Below, piece by piece: positions 16,179-25,831 of a stretch of 64,000 nt of DNA. The notes beneath the pieces are model-generated. The model did no database searches. It was not told the origin of the DNA and was given only the letters and a program-made list of their open reading frames with translations. A program made the translations under genes and the position numbers. The stretch covers positions 82,883-146,882 of the forward strand of contig JAKBAM010000005.1 in assembly GCA_021809105.1 (NCBI GenBank), written 5' to 3'. This stretch comes from Actinomycetes bacterium (lineage in GTDB: Bacteria; Actinomycetota; Acidimicrobiia; Acidimicrobiales; Palsa-688). The first letter of the stretch is position 1. Every line of letters begins with the position of its first letter.

Positions 16179-16676
16179 GTGCCCAACCCGGCCCGACCGG
16201 ACCGACCGGGCCGACCCCACACCACGCCCCGGCCGCCGAACCGGGACCGGACCGAGGAGGCCGCCACGACACATCCCACACCCACGAACCCCACCCAACC
16301 GGACCATTCGGGATACGCCCGGCGCCTGTTACGCGGGCTGGTGCGACGGCCCCCAGTCGCCGTGCGCCGGCTGGCCCTCGCCGCCCTGATCACCCTCGGC
16401 CTGCTGTTGGCAGTCGCACCCCCTGCATTCGCGGCCGGCGCCAGCCCGACGCTCAGCGGGGTGATCTCCAACCTGACCAACTGGATCGTCGGCATCCTGG
16501 CCGGGCTCGCCACCCTGTTCCTGACCATCGGCGGGCTCCGCTACCTAACCGCAGGCGGCGACCCAGGCCAGGTCGAGAAGGCCAAGATTGCCCTCAAGTC
16601 GGCGGCCATCGGCTACGCGCTGGCCGTCCTGGCCCCGCTGCTGGTCTCAATCCTCGCCTCGCTGGTCGGCGGATGA
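16179..16676 (+). CDS. VirB2/TrbC-like pilin subunit of the conjugation system
   Basis: About 165 residues with a basic, Pro/Thr-rich leader, a first hydrophobic segment LALAALITLGLLLAVAPPAF ending in AFAAG (likely signal cleavage), and two further helices: ISNLTNWIVGILAGLATLFL and AAIGYALAVLAPLLVSILAS. Between them is GGLRYLTAGGDPGQVEKAK. This two-helix mature form is that of TrbC/VirB2 pilins, which form the conjugative pilus or channel. The GTG at 16179 is favoured because a near-perfect ribosome site AGGAGGTGA ends two bases before it; an in-frame GTG at 16173 lies inside that site. The stop overlaps the next ATG. Confidence 0.75.
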   Translation: MPNPARPDRPGRPHTTPRPPNRDRTEEAATTHPTPTNPTQPDHSGYARRLLRGLVRRPPVAVRRLALAALITLGLLLAVAPPAFAAGASPTLSGVISNLTNWIVGILAGLATLFLTIGGLRYLTAGGDPGQVEKAKIALKSAAIGYALAVLAPLLVSILASLVGG

Positions 16677-17971
16677 CGACCCGGGCCTTCACCTGGCGAC
16701 CCGGCACCTGGCGACTGGGCGTGTGGCGACCCCGGCACCCGAGGCTGTTCATCGCGATCGGCGGCCTGGTCGTCGTGCTCGCTCTCGCCGGCAGCGGTCA
16801 CGGCGCCAAGGCGTATGGTGCCCACGCCCTGCCCCCGCGCTCCGGGGCGAGCGTCACGACGGTGGTGTTGACCGCCGCCCACGTCTCAGCCTCGACCACT
16901 GCAGCGTCGACCAACACGTCGTCGACCACTCCGACCACGCCGGGGTCGGGCTCGGGGTCGGCGGGTGAGGGGCCGCCGGGCATCCAGGTCGGCCCCGGCA
17001 ACACCACCGCGCCGACAACGCCTACGCCGGGGAGCGGCGGCAGTGTCAGCGGCGGAACCCAGGCCTCGCCGGGGCTGTTCGACATCACCGGCCACATCAC
17101 CGCCGCCATCGATGACTGGTTCCGCAGTGTGGTCACCGACGCCCTGAACCCGATCCTCACCTTGCTCGGCCATACCCTGCTCGCCACCCCGAACGTCACC
17201 GCGCAGAGCCGGGTCGGTCAGCTGTGGCAGATGACCGAGGGCATCGCCGACGCCTTCCTGGTCCTGTTCGTGTTGGTGGGCGGGGCGATAGTCATGGGAC
17301 ACGAGACCATCCAGACCCGCACCGCCATCAAGGACGTCCTGCCCCGCATCGTCGTCGCCGCGGTGGCGGTGAACGCCAGCCTCAGTCTGGCCGGCCTCGC
17401 CATCTCGACGGCCGATTCGCTTTCCCAAGCGGTCCTCGGCCAGGGCGTCGACCCGTCGGGGGCCGCGGTCGTGCTCCGCCAGCTCGTCCTCGGGTCGCTG
17501 GCCGACGGCGGCATCTTCGTCGTCCTCTTGGGCGGGGTCGTCGCCGTCCTCGCCATCATCCTGCTCGCCACCTACATCGTCCGCCTGGCGCTGGTGATCC
17601 TGCTCATCGTGGCCGCACCGATCTGCCTGGTCTGCCACGCCCTGCCCCAAACCGAGGGCCTGGCCAAGCTGTGGTGGCGGGCCTTCGCCGGCACCCTGGC
17701 CGTCCAGGTCGCCCAATCGCTGGTGCTGGTCACCGCCCTGCGAGTGTTCCTGGCCTCGGGCGGCCCGGCCAACTTGGGGATCGCCTCGACCGGCGGCCTC
17801 GTCGACCTCCTGGTTTCGGCCTGTTTGTGCTGGGTGCTGGTCAAGATCCCCGGCTGGGTCAGCAAGGTGGTGTTCTCCGGTTCACGTGGTCACGGCGGTC
17901 TCGGCCGGGTGGTGCGCGACGTCATCATCTACAAGGGCGCTAAGGCCCTCGCCGCCGGGGTCGGGCTGTGA
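16673..17971 (+). CDS. VirB6/TrbL-like polytopic membrane protein
   Basis: A 432-residue protein. An N-terminal membrane segment (FIAIGGLVVVLALAGSG) is followed by a long Ser/Thr/Pro/Gly-rich extracytoplasmic stretch (about 55-130) and then by a cluster of five or more membrane helices (about 185-410), including LFVLVGGAIVMGHETIQTRT, VVLLGGVVAVLAIILLATYI and LVILLIVAAPICLVCHALPQ. The last motif, a helix ending in P-I-C-L, is usual in TrbL/VirB6 proteins that form the inner-membrane part of type IV secretion channels. Start and stop overlap both neighbours (ATGA and GTGA), so it is co-translated with the pilin and the PrgI-like gene. Confidence 0.8.
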   Translation: MTTRAFTWRPGTWRLGVWRPRHPRLFIAIGGLVVVLALAGSGHGAKAYGAHALPPRSGASVTTVVLTAAHVSASTTAASTNTSSTTPTTPGSGSGSAGEGPPGIQVGPGNTTAPTTPTPGSGGSVSGGTQASPGLFDITGHITAAIDDWFRSVVTDALNPILTLLGHTLLATPNVTAQSRVGQLWQMTEGIADAFLVLFVLVGGAIVMGHETIQTRTAIKDVLPRIVVAAVAVNASLSLAGLAISTADSLSQAVLGQGVDPSGAAVVLRQLVLGSLADGGIFVVLLGGVVAVLAIILLATYIVRLALVILLIVAAPICLVCHALPQTEGLAKLWWRAFAGTLAVQVAQSLVLVTALRVFLASGGPANLGIASTGGLVDLLVSACLCWVLVKIPGWVSKVVFSGSRGHGGLGRVVRDVIIYKGAKALAAGVGL

Positions 17972-18963
17972 GCCCCGCCGACCGGGCACGGGACCGGACC
18001 CGGGTGCGCATCCCCGCCGACGTCGAGCGCCCGGACAAGCTCCTCGCCGGTCTCACGGCCCGTCAACTCGCCATTTTGGGCGTTACCGCAGTAGCGCTGT
18101 GGGCCGCATTCACCGCAACCCGACACGCGGTGCCCATCGCGGTGTTCGGCGTGGTGGCCGTGCCAGTGGGCGCCGTGGCGGCGATGCTCGCCCTCGGACG
18201 GTTCGAAGGGGTCGCCGCCGACCGGTGGGTGAGCTCGGCGTGGCGCCACCACCGCAGCCCGCACCGGCTCGTCCCGGCCCCCGACGGGATCACACCGCCC
18301 CCAACCTTCGTCGGCGCCGCGGTCTCGGCCGGCGGACCCGGGCCGCTGCCGGCACCCCTGCGACTCCCGGTCACCGGGATCCGCGCCGACGGGATCATCG
18401 GCCTCGGGGCGGATGGGCTCGCGCTGGTGTGCCGGGCCAGCGCGGTCACCTTCGCCCTGCGGACCCCGACCGAACAAGAGGCGCTGGTGGCCGGGTTCGC
18501 ACGGTTCTTGAACTCCCTCGCCGAGCCCGTCGAGGTCCTGGTGCGGGCCGAGCCGGTCGACCTGACCCCAGCTATCGACGCCCTGCTCGACTCGGCGCCG
18601 GGCCTGCCACACCCCGCCCTGGAGGTAGCGGCCCGCGGCCACGCCCGGTTCCTGGCTGAGCTGGCCGAACGACGGGACCTGCTGCGCCGTGAGGTGCTGG
18701 TCGTGCTGCGCCAGCGCGGCGGTGACGACGCCGCCGGCCGGCTGCACCGGCGGGCCGCCGAAGCCGGCGCCGCCCTCGGCGCCGCAGGCGTGACCCTCAG
18801 CGTCCTTGACGGCCCCCAGACCGCTGAGTGCCTGGCCCGCGCCCTCGACCCCGCCGGCACCACCCGGCTCCCCGGCCTAGCCGGCCCTGCTGCCTACGAC
18901 ACCGAGGAGCCCATCACCCTCGCCCAGTCCGCTCGTCGCCAACCGAACCGGACCGTGCATTGA
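17968..18963 (+). CDS. PrgI/VirB3-like membrane protein (SCO6880 type)
   Basis: The 331-residue product begins with a conserved RVRIPADVERPDKLLAGLTA block, directly followed by two membrane helices (QLAILGVTAVALWAAF and VPIAVFGVVAVPVGAVAAML). This is the hallmark of PrgI-family proteins, the Gram-positive counterpart of VirB3. The rest is a cytoplasmic domain that shares a fold type with the N-terminus of VirB4-like ATPases. It starts at the GTG of a GTGA overlap with the TrbL-like gene and lies just upstream of VirB4, the usual order. It probably docks the VirB4 ATPase to the membrane channel. Confidence 0.8.
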   Translation: MSPADRARDRTRVRIPADVERPDKLLAGLTARQLAILGVTAVALWAAFTATRHAVPIAVFGVVAVPVGAVAAMLALGRFEGVAADRWVSSAWRHHRSPHRLVPAPDGITPPPTFVGAAVSAGGPGPLPAPLRLPVTGIRADGIIGLGADGLALVCRASAVTFALRTPTEQEALVAGFARFLNSLAEPVEVLVRAEPVDLTPAIDALLDSAPGLPHPALEVAARGHARFLAELAERRDLLRREVLVVLRQRGGDDAAGRLHRRAAEAGAALGAAGVTLSVLDGPQTAECLARALDPAGTTRLPGLAGPAAYDTEEPITLAQSARRQPNRTVH

Positions 18964-18998
18964 GACACCGTGCGTCGAGACCCGAAACGAGGAAGCCA

Positions 18999-20747
18999 AT
19001 GACGAGCCTCTTGTCCCGCATCCCCCGGCCCGCCACCCGGCCGCCATCGCCGTTCGGTCCCGACGCCATCGAGGTCGGCCCCCGGGCCGTGCGCATCGGG
19101 GACGGCTGGTGCGCCAGCTTCGCCATCGTCGGCTACCCCCGCGAGGTCGGCCACGGCTGGCTCGAGCCGCTCACCGCCCACCCCAGCCGCCTCGACGTCG
19201 CCCTCCACATCGAGCCGGTCTCGGCCAACATCGCCGCCGACCGCCTCCGCCGCCAACTGGCCCGCCTCGAATCCGGGCGCCGGGCCGACGCCGCCAAAGG
19301 CCGCCTAGGCGACCCCGACGTCGAAGTCGCCGCGGAAGACGCCCGGGAGCTGGCCGCCGGCCTGGCCCGGGGCGAGCAGAAGCTGTTCCGGGTCGGGCTC
19401 TACCTCACCGTCCACGCCCGCAGCGAGAAAGCCCTCGACGCCGAGTGCGCCCGGGTGCGAGCGGTGTGCGCCTCGATGCTCCTCGACGCCCAGCCGTCCA
19501 CCTGGCGCACCCTGCAAGGCTGGACCTCCACCCTCCCCGTCGGTGTTGACGCCCTCGGCCAGCGACGCTCCTTCGACACCGACGCCCTCGCCGCCAGCTT
19601 TCCGTTCGCCTCGGCCGAGCTGTCCGCCAGCCAAGGCGTCCTCTACGGCACCGCCACCAACGGGTCCGGGCTGGTGCTGTGGGACCGCTTCGCCCAGGAC
19701 AACCACAACTCGGTCATCCTCGCCCGCTCCGGTGCCGGGAAGTCCTACCTGGCCAAGCTCGAAGCGCTGCGGTCCCTCTACCAAGGGATCGAGGTCGCGG
19801 TGGTCGACCCCGAAGACGAGTACCGCCGCCTGGCCGAGACCGTCGGCGGCGCGTATGTCCGTCTCGGCGCACCCGGCGTCCGGGTCAACCCCTTCGACCT
19901 CGCCCCCGGACCCCGAACTTCCGAATCGGATGCGCTCACCCGGCGGGCACTGTTCGTCCACACCCTCATCGCCGTGCTGCTCGGCGGCAAACCCGACCCG
20001 GCGTCGACCGCCGCCTTGGACCGGGGGATCGTCGCCGTCTACGAGTCGGTCGGGATCACCGCCGACCCCCGCAGCCACACCCGACCGGCACCCCTACTCC
20101 GCGACCTCGCCGCCGCCCTCGAGTCCGACGGCGACCCCGCCGCCCGGACCCTGGCCGCACGCCTGGTGCCGTTCACCACCGGCACCCACCGGGGACTCTT
20201 CGACGGGCCGACCACCACCCGCCCAGACGGCCACCTCATCGTCTTCAGCCTCCGGGACCTGCCGGGCGAGCTGAAAGCGGCGGGGACGCTGCTCACCCTC
20301 GACGCCATCTGGCGGCGCGTGTCCGACCCGGCCAACCGCAAGCGCCGGCTGGTGACCGTCGATGAGGCCTGGCTGCTCATGGCCGAGCCGTCCGGGGCCG
20401 AGTTCCTGTTCCGCATGGCCAAGTCCGCCCGCAAGCACTGGGCCGGCCTCACCGTCGTCACCCAAGACGCCGGCGACCTGCTGGGCTCATCGCTCGGCCA
20501 GGCCGTGATCGCCAACGCCGCCACCCAGATCCTGCTCCGCCAAGCCCCCCAATCCATCGACACCCTGGCCGAAGCGTTCGGCCTATCGGGTGGCGAACGG
20601 GCCTACCTCCTCGGCGCGGCACGCGGCCAGGGCCTCCTCGCCGCCGGAGTCGACCGGGTGGCCTTCACCGCCCTGGCCAGCGACGAAGAGGACGACGTGT
20701 GCCGGACTGGGATCGAACAGACCCTCGACGACACCCCCGACCTCTAG
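18999..20747 (+). CDS. VirB4/TraC-like type IV secretion ATPase
   Basis: This 582-residue ATPase has Walker A ARSGAGKSYLAKL near residue 243 and Walker B RLVTVDEAWLLM near 450. Family motifs ASQGVLYGTATNGSGLVLWD, VVDPEDEYRRLAETVGG and LSLGQAVIANAATQILLRQA-type blocks are present. VirB4 proteins power pilus biogenesis and substrate transfer at the inner membrane. I place the start at the ATG with a GAGGA ribosome site 6-7 bases upstream, 35 bases after the PrgI-like stop; a longer reading extends into that gene. It overlaps nothing downstream and is 20 bases from the next gene. Confidence 0.92.
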   Translation: MTSLLSRIPRPATRPPSPFGPDAIEVGPRAVRIGDGWCASFAIVGYPREVGHGWLEPLTAHPSRLDVALHIEPVSANIAADRLRRQLARLESGRRADAAKGRLGDPDVEVAAEDARELAAGLARGEQKLFRVGLYLTVHARSEKALDAECARVRAVCASMLLDAQPSTWRTLQGWTSTLPVGVDALGQRRSFDTDALAASFPFASAELSASQGVLYGTATNGSGLVLWDRFAQDNHNSVILARSGAGKSYLAKLEALRSLYQGIEVAVVDPEDEYRRLAETVGGAYVRLGAPGVRVNPFDLAPGPRTSESDALTRRALFVHTLIAVLLGGKPDPASTAALDRGIVAVYESVGITADPRSHTRPAPLLRDLAAALESDGDPAARTLAARLVPFTTGTHRGLFDGPTTTRPDGHLIVFSLRDLPGELKAAGTLLTLDAIWRRVSDPANRKRRLVTVDEAWLLMAEPSGAEFLFRMAKSARKHWAGLTVVTQDAGDLLGSSLGQAVIANAATQILLRQAPQSIDTLAEAFGLSGGERAYLLGAARGQGLLAAGVDRVAFTALASDEEDDVCRTGIEQTLDDTPDL

Positions 20748-20767
20748 CCAATAACGGAGCGCTCGAC

Positions 20768-23467
20768 ATGGCAATCCTCCTCGCGTCCACAGCGGGCGTA
20801 GCCCTTCCCACGCCCCAACCGGTCCCACCCCCCACCGTCCCGTCCGGTCCCTTAGGGAACTACCTGACCCACCCCGGCGACACCACCTTGCATCTCGTCC
20901 ATCACCTGAGCCACATGGTCGGCCACCTGGCCACGACGTTCGGCCCGGCCGCCGCCTGTGTGGCGCTGGCCGGCCTGGTGGCGCTCACCGTGATCCGTCG
21001 GACCCAGGCCGCCCGGATGGGCGAAGACGCCCGGCTGGTCGTGGTGCTGACCCCGCCCGACGTCGACCCCCAAGGGGCCGCCACCTTGTGGACCAACCTC
21101 GTCGCCCTCCTCCGCCCGGCGTGGCGGCGCTTCCTTGGCGGCCAGCCCCACCTCGGCTTCGAGCTCACCGCGTCCGACGGCGGGCTCACCATCGCCATCT
21201 GGGTGCCAGGACAGATCCCGCCCGGACTGGTCGAACGGGCCGTCGAGGCCGCCTGGCCCGGGGCGCGCACCGAGACCGTCCCCGCTATCCCTCCGCTCGT
21301 GGGCGACGGGGTGGCGACAGGCGGCACGCTCACGCTTGCCCTCCCCGAGCACTACCCGCTGCGCACCGAACACAAGGTCGACCCGCTCCGACCACTCATC
21401 GGCGCCCTGGCCGGCCTTGACGAAGCCGAGTCGGCTGCCGTGCAGATCCTGGCCCGCCCCGTCACCGGCCGACGCCTCACCCGACTCCACAAAGCCGCCG
21501 CCGCCCGCCGCTCCGGGCGGCCCGCCGCCCGCATCGCCCGACTCATCGACCTCGTCACTCCCGGACCGGCCGCCCAAGCCCCAGCCACCGACCCGTCGCG
21601 CTCCGCGGACGTGGCCGACATCTTGGACAAGGCCGCGCAGCCCTCATGGGCCATCAGCGTCCGTTACGCCGTGGCAACCACCGCCACCGACGGCCAAGCC
21701 GTCCTCCGGCTGCGGGGCCGGGCGCACGCCGTCGCGTCCGCCTTCGCCCTCTACGCGGGACGGAACCGCCTCGACCGCCACCGGCTCCGCCACCCGGCCC
21801 AGGTCCTCGCCGGACGCCGCCTCGGACGGGGCAACCTGGTCTCGGTCGCCGAGCTGGCCGCCCTGGCCCACCTGCCCACCGACGCCAGCGTCCCCGGCCT
21901 GGCCCGAGCCGGGGCCAACGCCGTGGCCCCCCCGCCGGCAGTCGCCCGGTCGACTCTCCCCGGGTCGAAAACCCAGAGCGGCCGACCACTCGGCGCGCCC
22001 AAGCTGCTCGGCGACGCCCAAGCCGGCGGCCGCCGGCCCGTCGCCCTGGCGGTACCGGACGCCCGCTACCACCTCCACGTCATGGGAGCCACCGGTTCGG
22101 GTAAGAGCACCCTGCTCACCAACCTGGTCCTGGGCGATGTCGCTGCCGGCCGCGGGGTGGTGGTGATCGACCCCAAGGGCGACCTGATCACCGACCTGTG
22201 TGACCGGCTCCCCGAACAAGCGGCGGCGCGCACCGTGCTCATCGACCCCGAGGACCCCGACGCCGCCCCCGTCCTCAACGTGCTGTCGGGACCGGACCCG
22301 GACCTCACCGTCGACAACCTGGTCGGGATCTTCCGCTCCATATTCGCCGCCTTCTGGGGACCCCGGACCGACGACGTGCTCCGCTCCGCCTGCCTCACCC
22401 TGCTCCGCTACGGGGCAGCCACTGGGATCTCGACCAGCCTGGCCGACGTCCCCAGGCTGCTGGCCGACGACGCGTTCCGAGCCCCCCGTGTAGCGGCGGT
22501 GGCCGAGGACACCGTCGGGCTCGGCGGGTTTTGGGACTCCTACGAGGCCATGAGCGAGGCCAGTCGCGCCCAGGTCATTGGCCCGGTCATGAACAAGCTC
22601 CGGGCCTTCCTGCTCCGCGACTTCGTGCGCTCCGTGGTCGGCCGACCGGACTCCAGCTTCGACATGGGTCACGTCCTCGACGGCGGCATCTGCCTGGTCC
22701 GGGTGCCCAAGGGCATCCTGGGCGAGGAGACCGCCAAGCTGCTCGGCTCGTTCGTGGTGGCCAAGGTGTGGCAGACCGCCACCCACCGTGCTCGGCTCGG
22801 CCAGGCCGCCCGGGTCGACGCCTCCCTTGTCGTTGACGAGTGCCAGAACTTCTTGAACCTGCCCCGCTCCTTCGACGAGATGCTGGCCGAGGCCCGCGGC
22901 TACCGGCTGTCCATGGTCCTCGCCCACCAGCACCTCGGCCAGCTCCCACGAGAGCTACGCGAAGCGGTGTCGGCCAACGCCCGGACCAAGATCTGGTTCT
23001 CCATGTCCCCCGAGGACGCCCACACCCTCGGCCGCCACGTCACCCCCGAAGTCTCCGAGCACGACCTCTCCCACCTCGGCGCCTACACCGCCGTCGCCCG
23101 CCTCGTCGTCGACGGCGAAGAAACCCCCGCCTTCACCCTGCGCACCCGCCCCGCGCCGCCGGCCATAGCGGGTCGAGCCGACGCCGTCCGGGAAGCCAAC
23201 CGGGCCGCCCACACCCGTCCCGCCAAACCACCTGTAGCGCCGGCCCGGCCGGCCCTGGCCGGGAGGACCCTGCCCGCACCCGCCCATCCCTCCGCCGGTC
23301 CTCGGGGTAGGAGCGATGTCCGTGAGGGGCTCCATCAAGGGCTCCGCAACGGGCTCCACGAGGGGCTCCGTCCTGGATCGGAGCCCTCACCCCGCGTCGG
23401 ACCGCCACGACATCGGACCGCAGGGGGCTCCGTGGCGTCGGCGGACTTAAAGGGTGAGAAGTCGTGA
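20768..23467 (+). CDS. VirD4/TraG-like type IV coupling ATPase
   Basis: An 899-residue protein. The N-terminus has one or two membrane segments (about residues 35-85, AACVALAGLVALTVIRR). A domain of unknown fold follows, and then the motor domain: Walker A MGATGSGKSTLLTNLVLGDV near residue 440, VVVIDPKGDLI, and Walker B SLVVDECQNFLNLPRSFDEM near 687. A conserved VLAHQHLGQLPRELREAVSA block follows. Coupling proteins deliver the relaxase-DNA complex to the channel. The C-terminal about 75 residues are Pro/Arg-rich and end with short GLH-x-GLR repeats, likely a disordered recruitment tail. The stop overlaps the next GTG. Confidence 0.92.
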   Translation: MAILLASTAGVALPTPQPVPPPTVPSGPLGNYLTHPGDTTLHLVHHLSHMVGHLATTFGPAAACVALAGLVALTVIRRTQAARMGEDARLVVVLTPPDVDPQGAATLWTNLVALLRPAWRRFLGGQPHLGFELTASDGGLTIAIWVPGQIPPGLVERAVEAAWPGARTETVPAIPPLVGDGVATGGTLTLALPEHYPLRTEHKVDPLRPLIGALAGLDEAESAAVQILARPVTGRRLTRLHKAAAARRSGRPAARIARLIDLVTPGPAAQAPATDPSRSADVADILDKAAQPSWAISVRYAVATTATDGQAVLRLRGRAHAVASAFALYAGRNRLDRHRLRHPAQVLAGRRLGRGNLVSVAELAALAHLPTDASVPGLARAGANAVAPPPAVARSTLPGSKTQSGRPLGAPKLLGDAQAGGRRPVALAVPDARYHLHVMGATGSGKSTLLTNLVLGDVAAGRGVVVIDPKGDLITDLCDRLPEQAAARTVLIDPEDPDAAPVLNVLSGPDPDLTVDNLVGIFRSIFAAFWGPRTDDVLRSACLTLLRYGAATGISTSLADVPRLLADDAFRAPRVAAVAEDTVGLGGFWDSYEAMSEASRAQVIGPVMNKLRAFLLRDFVRSVVGRPDSSFDMGHVLDGGICLVRVPKGILGEETAKLLGSFVVAKVWQTATHRARLGQAARVDASLVVDECQNFLNLPRSFDEMLAEARGYRLSMVLAHQHLGQLPRELREAVSANARTKIWFSMSPEDAHTLGRHVTPEVSEHDLSHLGAYTAVARLVVDGEETPAFTLRTRPAPPAIAGRADAVREANRAAHTRPAKPPVAPARPALAGRTLPAPAHPSAGPRGRSDVREGLHQGLRNGLHEGLRPGSEPSPRVGPPRHRTAGGSVASADLKGEKS

Positions 23468-24459
23468 GTCCGTCGGAGATGTCCGGCCGAAGGCCGGTCC
23501 GCATCGCATCGTCGGCGGGAGCGCCACCAGGCGCCGCAGCGGGAAGCATCGCGCCGTCAGGCGCCATCAAGGCAGCTACAGCGCCGTCAGGCACCGCATC
23601 GACTGCGCCGTCAGCTCCGATGGTCGGTCGTCGTGGATGGCGGGACCTCGATCGTCGGCTGCTGCCCGTCCTCGGTCGGCTCACCGAACGCGACCGTCAC
23701 CTGTGCCGCCTGCTCGAGGACCACCGTGTCCTCACCACTGCACAGGTAGCCGACGTCGGCTTCACCGGGGAACGACGAGCCCGCATGCGACTGGGCGAGC
23801 TGTACGCCCTCGACGTCCTCGACCGCTTCCGACCCCGGACCGGTGGGAACCCGGCCCCCTTCCACTGGGTCCTCGGTCCGCTCGGCGCTGCCCTTGCCGC
23901 CGCTGAGGCCGGCATCGACGTGGCCGACCTCGACTGGCGCCGCGGTCTCGTCCACGACCTGGCCGCCAGCCAGCGCCTGGCCCACCTCGTCGGCCTCAAC
24001 GGCTTCTTCACCGCCCTGCTCCGCTCCGCCCGTATCCAACCTGGTCGCTCGCTCGATGAGTGGTGGTCCGAGCGGCGCTGCGCCCGCGAGTGGGGCGAGG
24101 TCGTCCGCCCCGACGGCTACGGCGTCTGGACTGAGGCCGGCACCACCCTGCCGTTCCTCCTCGAACACGACAACGGCACCGAACGTCTCGCCCGTCTCGC
24201 CGGGAAGCTCGACGGCTACGCCAAGCTCGCCGCCGAGGCCGGCCATCCCAACTGGGTCCTGTTCACCTTCCCCGGCCCCCGCCGCGAAGCCGACGCCCGC
24301 CGGGTCCTGGCTCGCCCGGACGTTCCCGTCGCCACCGCCGCTCGATCGCCCCACGCTTGGCCTGGCTTCGCTCCCGACACCGACGTCTGGCTGCCGATCG
24401 GCAACCGCGGCCCGCGCCTCCGCCTCGCCCAGCTCGCCGGGCTGGCCATCGGCAGGTGA
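23464..24459 (+). CDS. Replication-relaxation family protein
   Basis: A 331-residue protein of the Replic_Relax family. After an Ala/Ser/Pro-rich leader come a winged helix (LLPVLGRLTERDRHLCRLLE, then LTTAQVADVGFTGERRARMR, LGELYALDVLDRF) and a nuclease-like C-terminal region with GTTLPFLLEHDNGTE and GHPNWVLFTFPG. Members are encoded beside VirD4 in actinobacterial plasmids and ICEs and are needed for plasmid mobilisation or replication. No classical relaxase (MOB) is otherwise visible in the window, so this may serve as the DNA-processing protein. It starts in a GTGA overlap and also ends in one. Confidence 0.85.
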   Translation: MSPSEMSGRRPVRIASSAGAPPGAAAGSIAPSGAIKAATAPSGTASTAPSAPMVGRRGWRDLDRRLLPVLGRLTERDRHLCRLLEDHRVLTTAQVADVGFTGERRARMRLGELYALDVLDRFRPRTGGNPAPFHWVLGPLGAALAAAEAGIDVADLDWRRGLVHDLAASQRLAHLVGLNGFFTALLRSARIQPGRSLDEWWSERRCAREWGEVVRPDGYGVWTEAGTTLPFLLEHDNGTERLARLAGKLDGYAKLAAEAGHPNWVLFTFPGPRREADARRVLARPDVPVATAARSPHAWPGFAPDTDVWLPIGNRGPRLRLAQLAGLAIGR

Positions 24460-25433
24460 GCATCGGCCTCGACGCCACCGCCTCCTCCGGGCTCGGCACC
24501 AAGATCGCCTCCGGTGCCGCCGGCCTCGTCCTCGTGGTCGCCGTCCTCGCCGCCGGGGCCGGTGCCGGAGTCGCCTCGCTCCTCGGTGGCGGCGACAGCA
24601 CCCCCAGCACCACGGCCAGCGACAACATCCCCGCCGCCATGCTCACCCTCTACCAAGAGGCAGCCACCACCTGCCCCGGGCTGCCCTGGACCGTGCTCGC
24701 CGCCATCGGCACCGTCGAATCGGGCAACGGGACCTCGAACCTTCCCGGCGTCCACTCCGGCGCCAACTCCGCCCGGGCCGAAGGACCCATGCAGTTCGAG
24801 CCCGCCACCTTCGCCGCCTACGACACCCCCGTCCCGCCCGGCGGGGCCAACCCGCCCAGCCCGTATGACCCGACCGACGCCGTTTACGCGGCGGTCCGGA
24901 TGCTCTGCGCCAACGGAGCCGAAAACGGCGCCAACCTCAACGCCGCCGTCTACGCCTACAACCACAGCGACGCCTACGTGTCCGAGGTCCTCGACCTCGC
25001 CCAGACCTACGGCCAGACCCAGGCCCAGACCGTCGCCGCCGACACCGCCGGCGGGATCGCTGTCGACTGGGCGCTCGCCCAAGTCGGCACCCCCTACATC
25101 TGGGGCGGCGAGACCCCCGGCGTCGGCTTCGACTGCTCCGGCCTCGTCCAGGCTGCCTACAAGGTCGCCGGCATCACCCTGCCCCGAGTCGCCCAGGACC
25201 AGTACGACGCCACCACCAAGCTCGGGCCGAACGACCCCATCGAACCTGGCGACCTCGTCTTCTTCGGAGGCGGACCCACCAACGTCAGCCACGTCGGCAT
25301 CTACATCGGTAACGGCCAAATGGTCGACGCCCCGTACACCGGAGCCGACGTCCGAGTGGAATCGACCCCGACCACTCCCGGTGCCTTGTGGGGCAGCGAC
25401 ATCGTCGCCGGCGTCACCGACCCGGCCGGTTGA
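24456..25433 (+). CDS. VirB1-like peptidoglycan hydrolase: transglycosylase plus NlpC/P60
   Basis: A 325-residue protein with one N-terminal membrane anchor (IASGAAGLVLVVAVLAAGAG). The first catalytic domain is SLT-like (WTVLAAIGTVESGNGTSNLP with Glu near residue 87, then GPMQFEPATFAAY). The second is NlpC/P60 (GVGFDCSGLVQAAYKVAG with Cys near residue 227 and SHVGIYIGNGQMVDAP with the His). Together they cut glycan strands and peptide stems so that the transfer apparatus can cross the wall. The GTG start overlaps the previous stop. It is the last gene of the transfer operon; 25434-25657 downstream has no gene. Confidence 0.92.
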   Translation: MSIGLDATASSGLGTKIASGAAGLVLVVAVLAAGAGAGVASLLGGGDSTPSTTASDNIPAAMLTLYQEAATTCPGLPWTVLAAIGTVESGNGTSNLPGVHSGANSARAEGPMQFEPATFAAYDTPVPPGGANPPSPYDPTDAVYAAVRMLCANGAENGANLNAAVYAYNHSDAYVSEVLDLAQTYGQTQAQTVAADTAGGIAVDWALAQVGTPYIWGGETPGVGFDCSGLVQAAYKVAGITLPRVAQDQYDATTKLGPNDPIEPGDLVFFGGGPTNVSHVGIYIGNGQMVDAPYTGADVRVESTPTTPGALWGSDIVAGVTDPAG

Positions 25434-25591
25434 TACGGGGGCCGGCCCAGGATCCGGCATCCCGTCACAGCCTGGCGCGAGACTCGACGCACACTGGCAC
25501 GGGCTGGGAGGCCGCCACGAGGTCGAGGCGCGGGGACTGACCCCGGCCGGAGCGGCCTGCCGACCTCCAGACAGTGGAACTGGCCCTATCG

Positions 25592-25620
25592 GAGCTGTAA
25601 CACTCGGAAGCTTGTATAGT
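25592..25620 (+). promoter_or_regulatory. Candidate promoter for the RHH-methyltransferase pair
   Basis: TATAGT at 25615-25620 is a 5-of-6 match to the -10 consensus, about 40 bases before the ATG at 25658. The -35 region is weak. A TTGACA at 25640 lies too close to the ATG to serve this gene. Confidence 0.3.
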
Positions 25621-25657
25621 TCGCGATGGTCACTTCCGTTTGACACTGGACTTAGCG

Positions 25658-25831
25658 ATGGCGCGCATCAATGTGGACTTGGATGACGAACTGCACCGGA
25701 AGGTTAAGGCTGCGGCCGCGCTCCAGGGTGTCACGCTCAAGGACTTCGTCGTGACGACGTTGCAGGGCGCGGTCGAGGAGGTCTCGCACCAAGTTCGGCC
25801 ATCCGAACAGGCCAAAGGCCGTCGGTCTTGA
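25658..25831 (+). CDS. Ribbon-helix-helix DNA-binding protein (Arc/CopG type)
   Basis: A 57-residue protein beginning MARINVDLDDELHRKVKAAA, continuing ALQGVTLKDFVVTTLQGAVE: a beta strand plus two helices, the complete RHH fold. Such dimers repress their own operons or serve as antitoxins or partition proteins. Its TGA overlaps the TTG start of the cytosine methyltransferase, so it is coupled to it. The likely role is control of methyltransferase expression, like a C-protein in restriction-modification loci, but that is inferred from position. Confidence 0.75.
   Translation: MARINVDLDDELHRKVKAAAALQGVTLKDFVVTTLQGAVEEVSHQVRPSEQAKGRRS

Noticed and set aside
23320..23370. Short GGGCTCC repeats as an operator
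   Set aside because: They lie inside the coding tail of the coupling protein and encode GLH/GLR repeats in frame, so protein repeats explain them.
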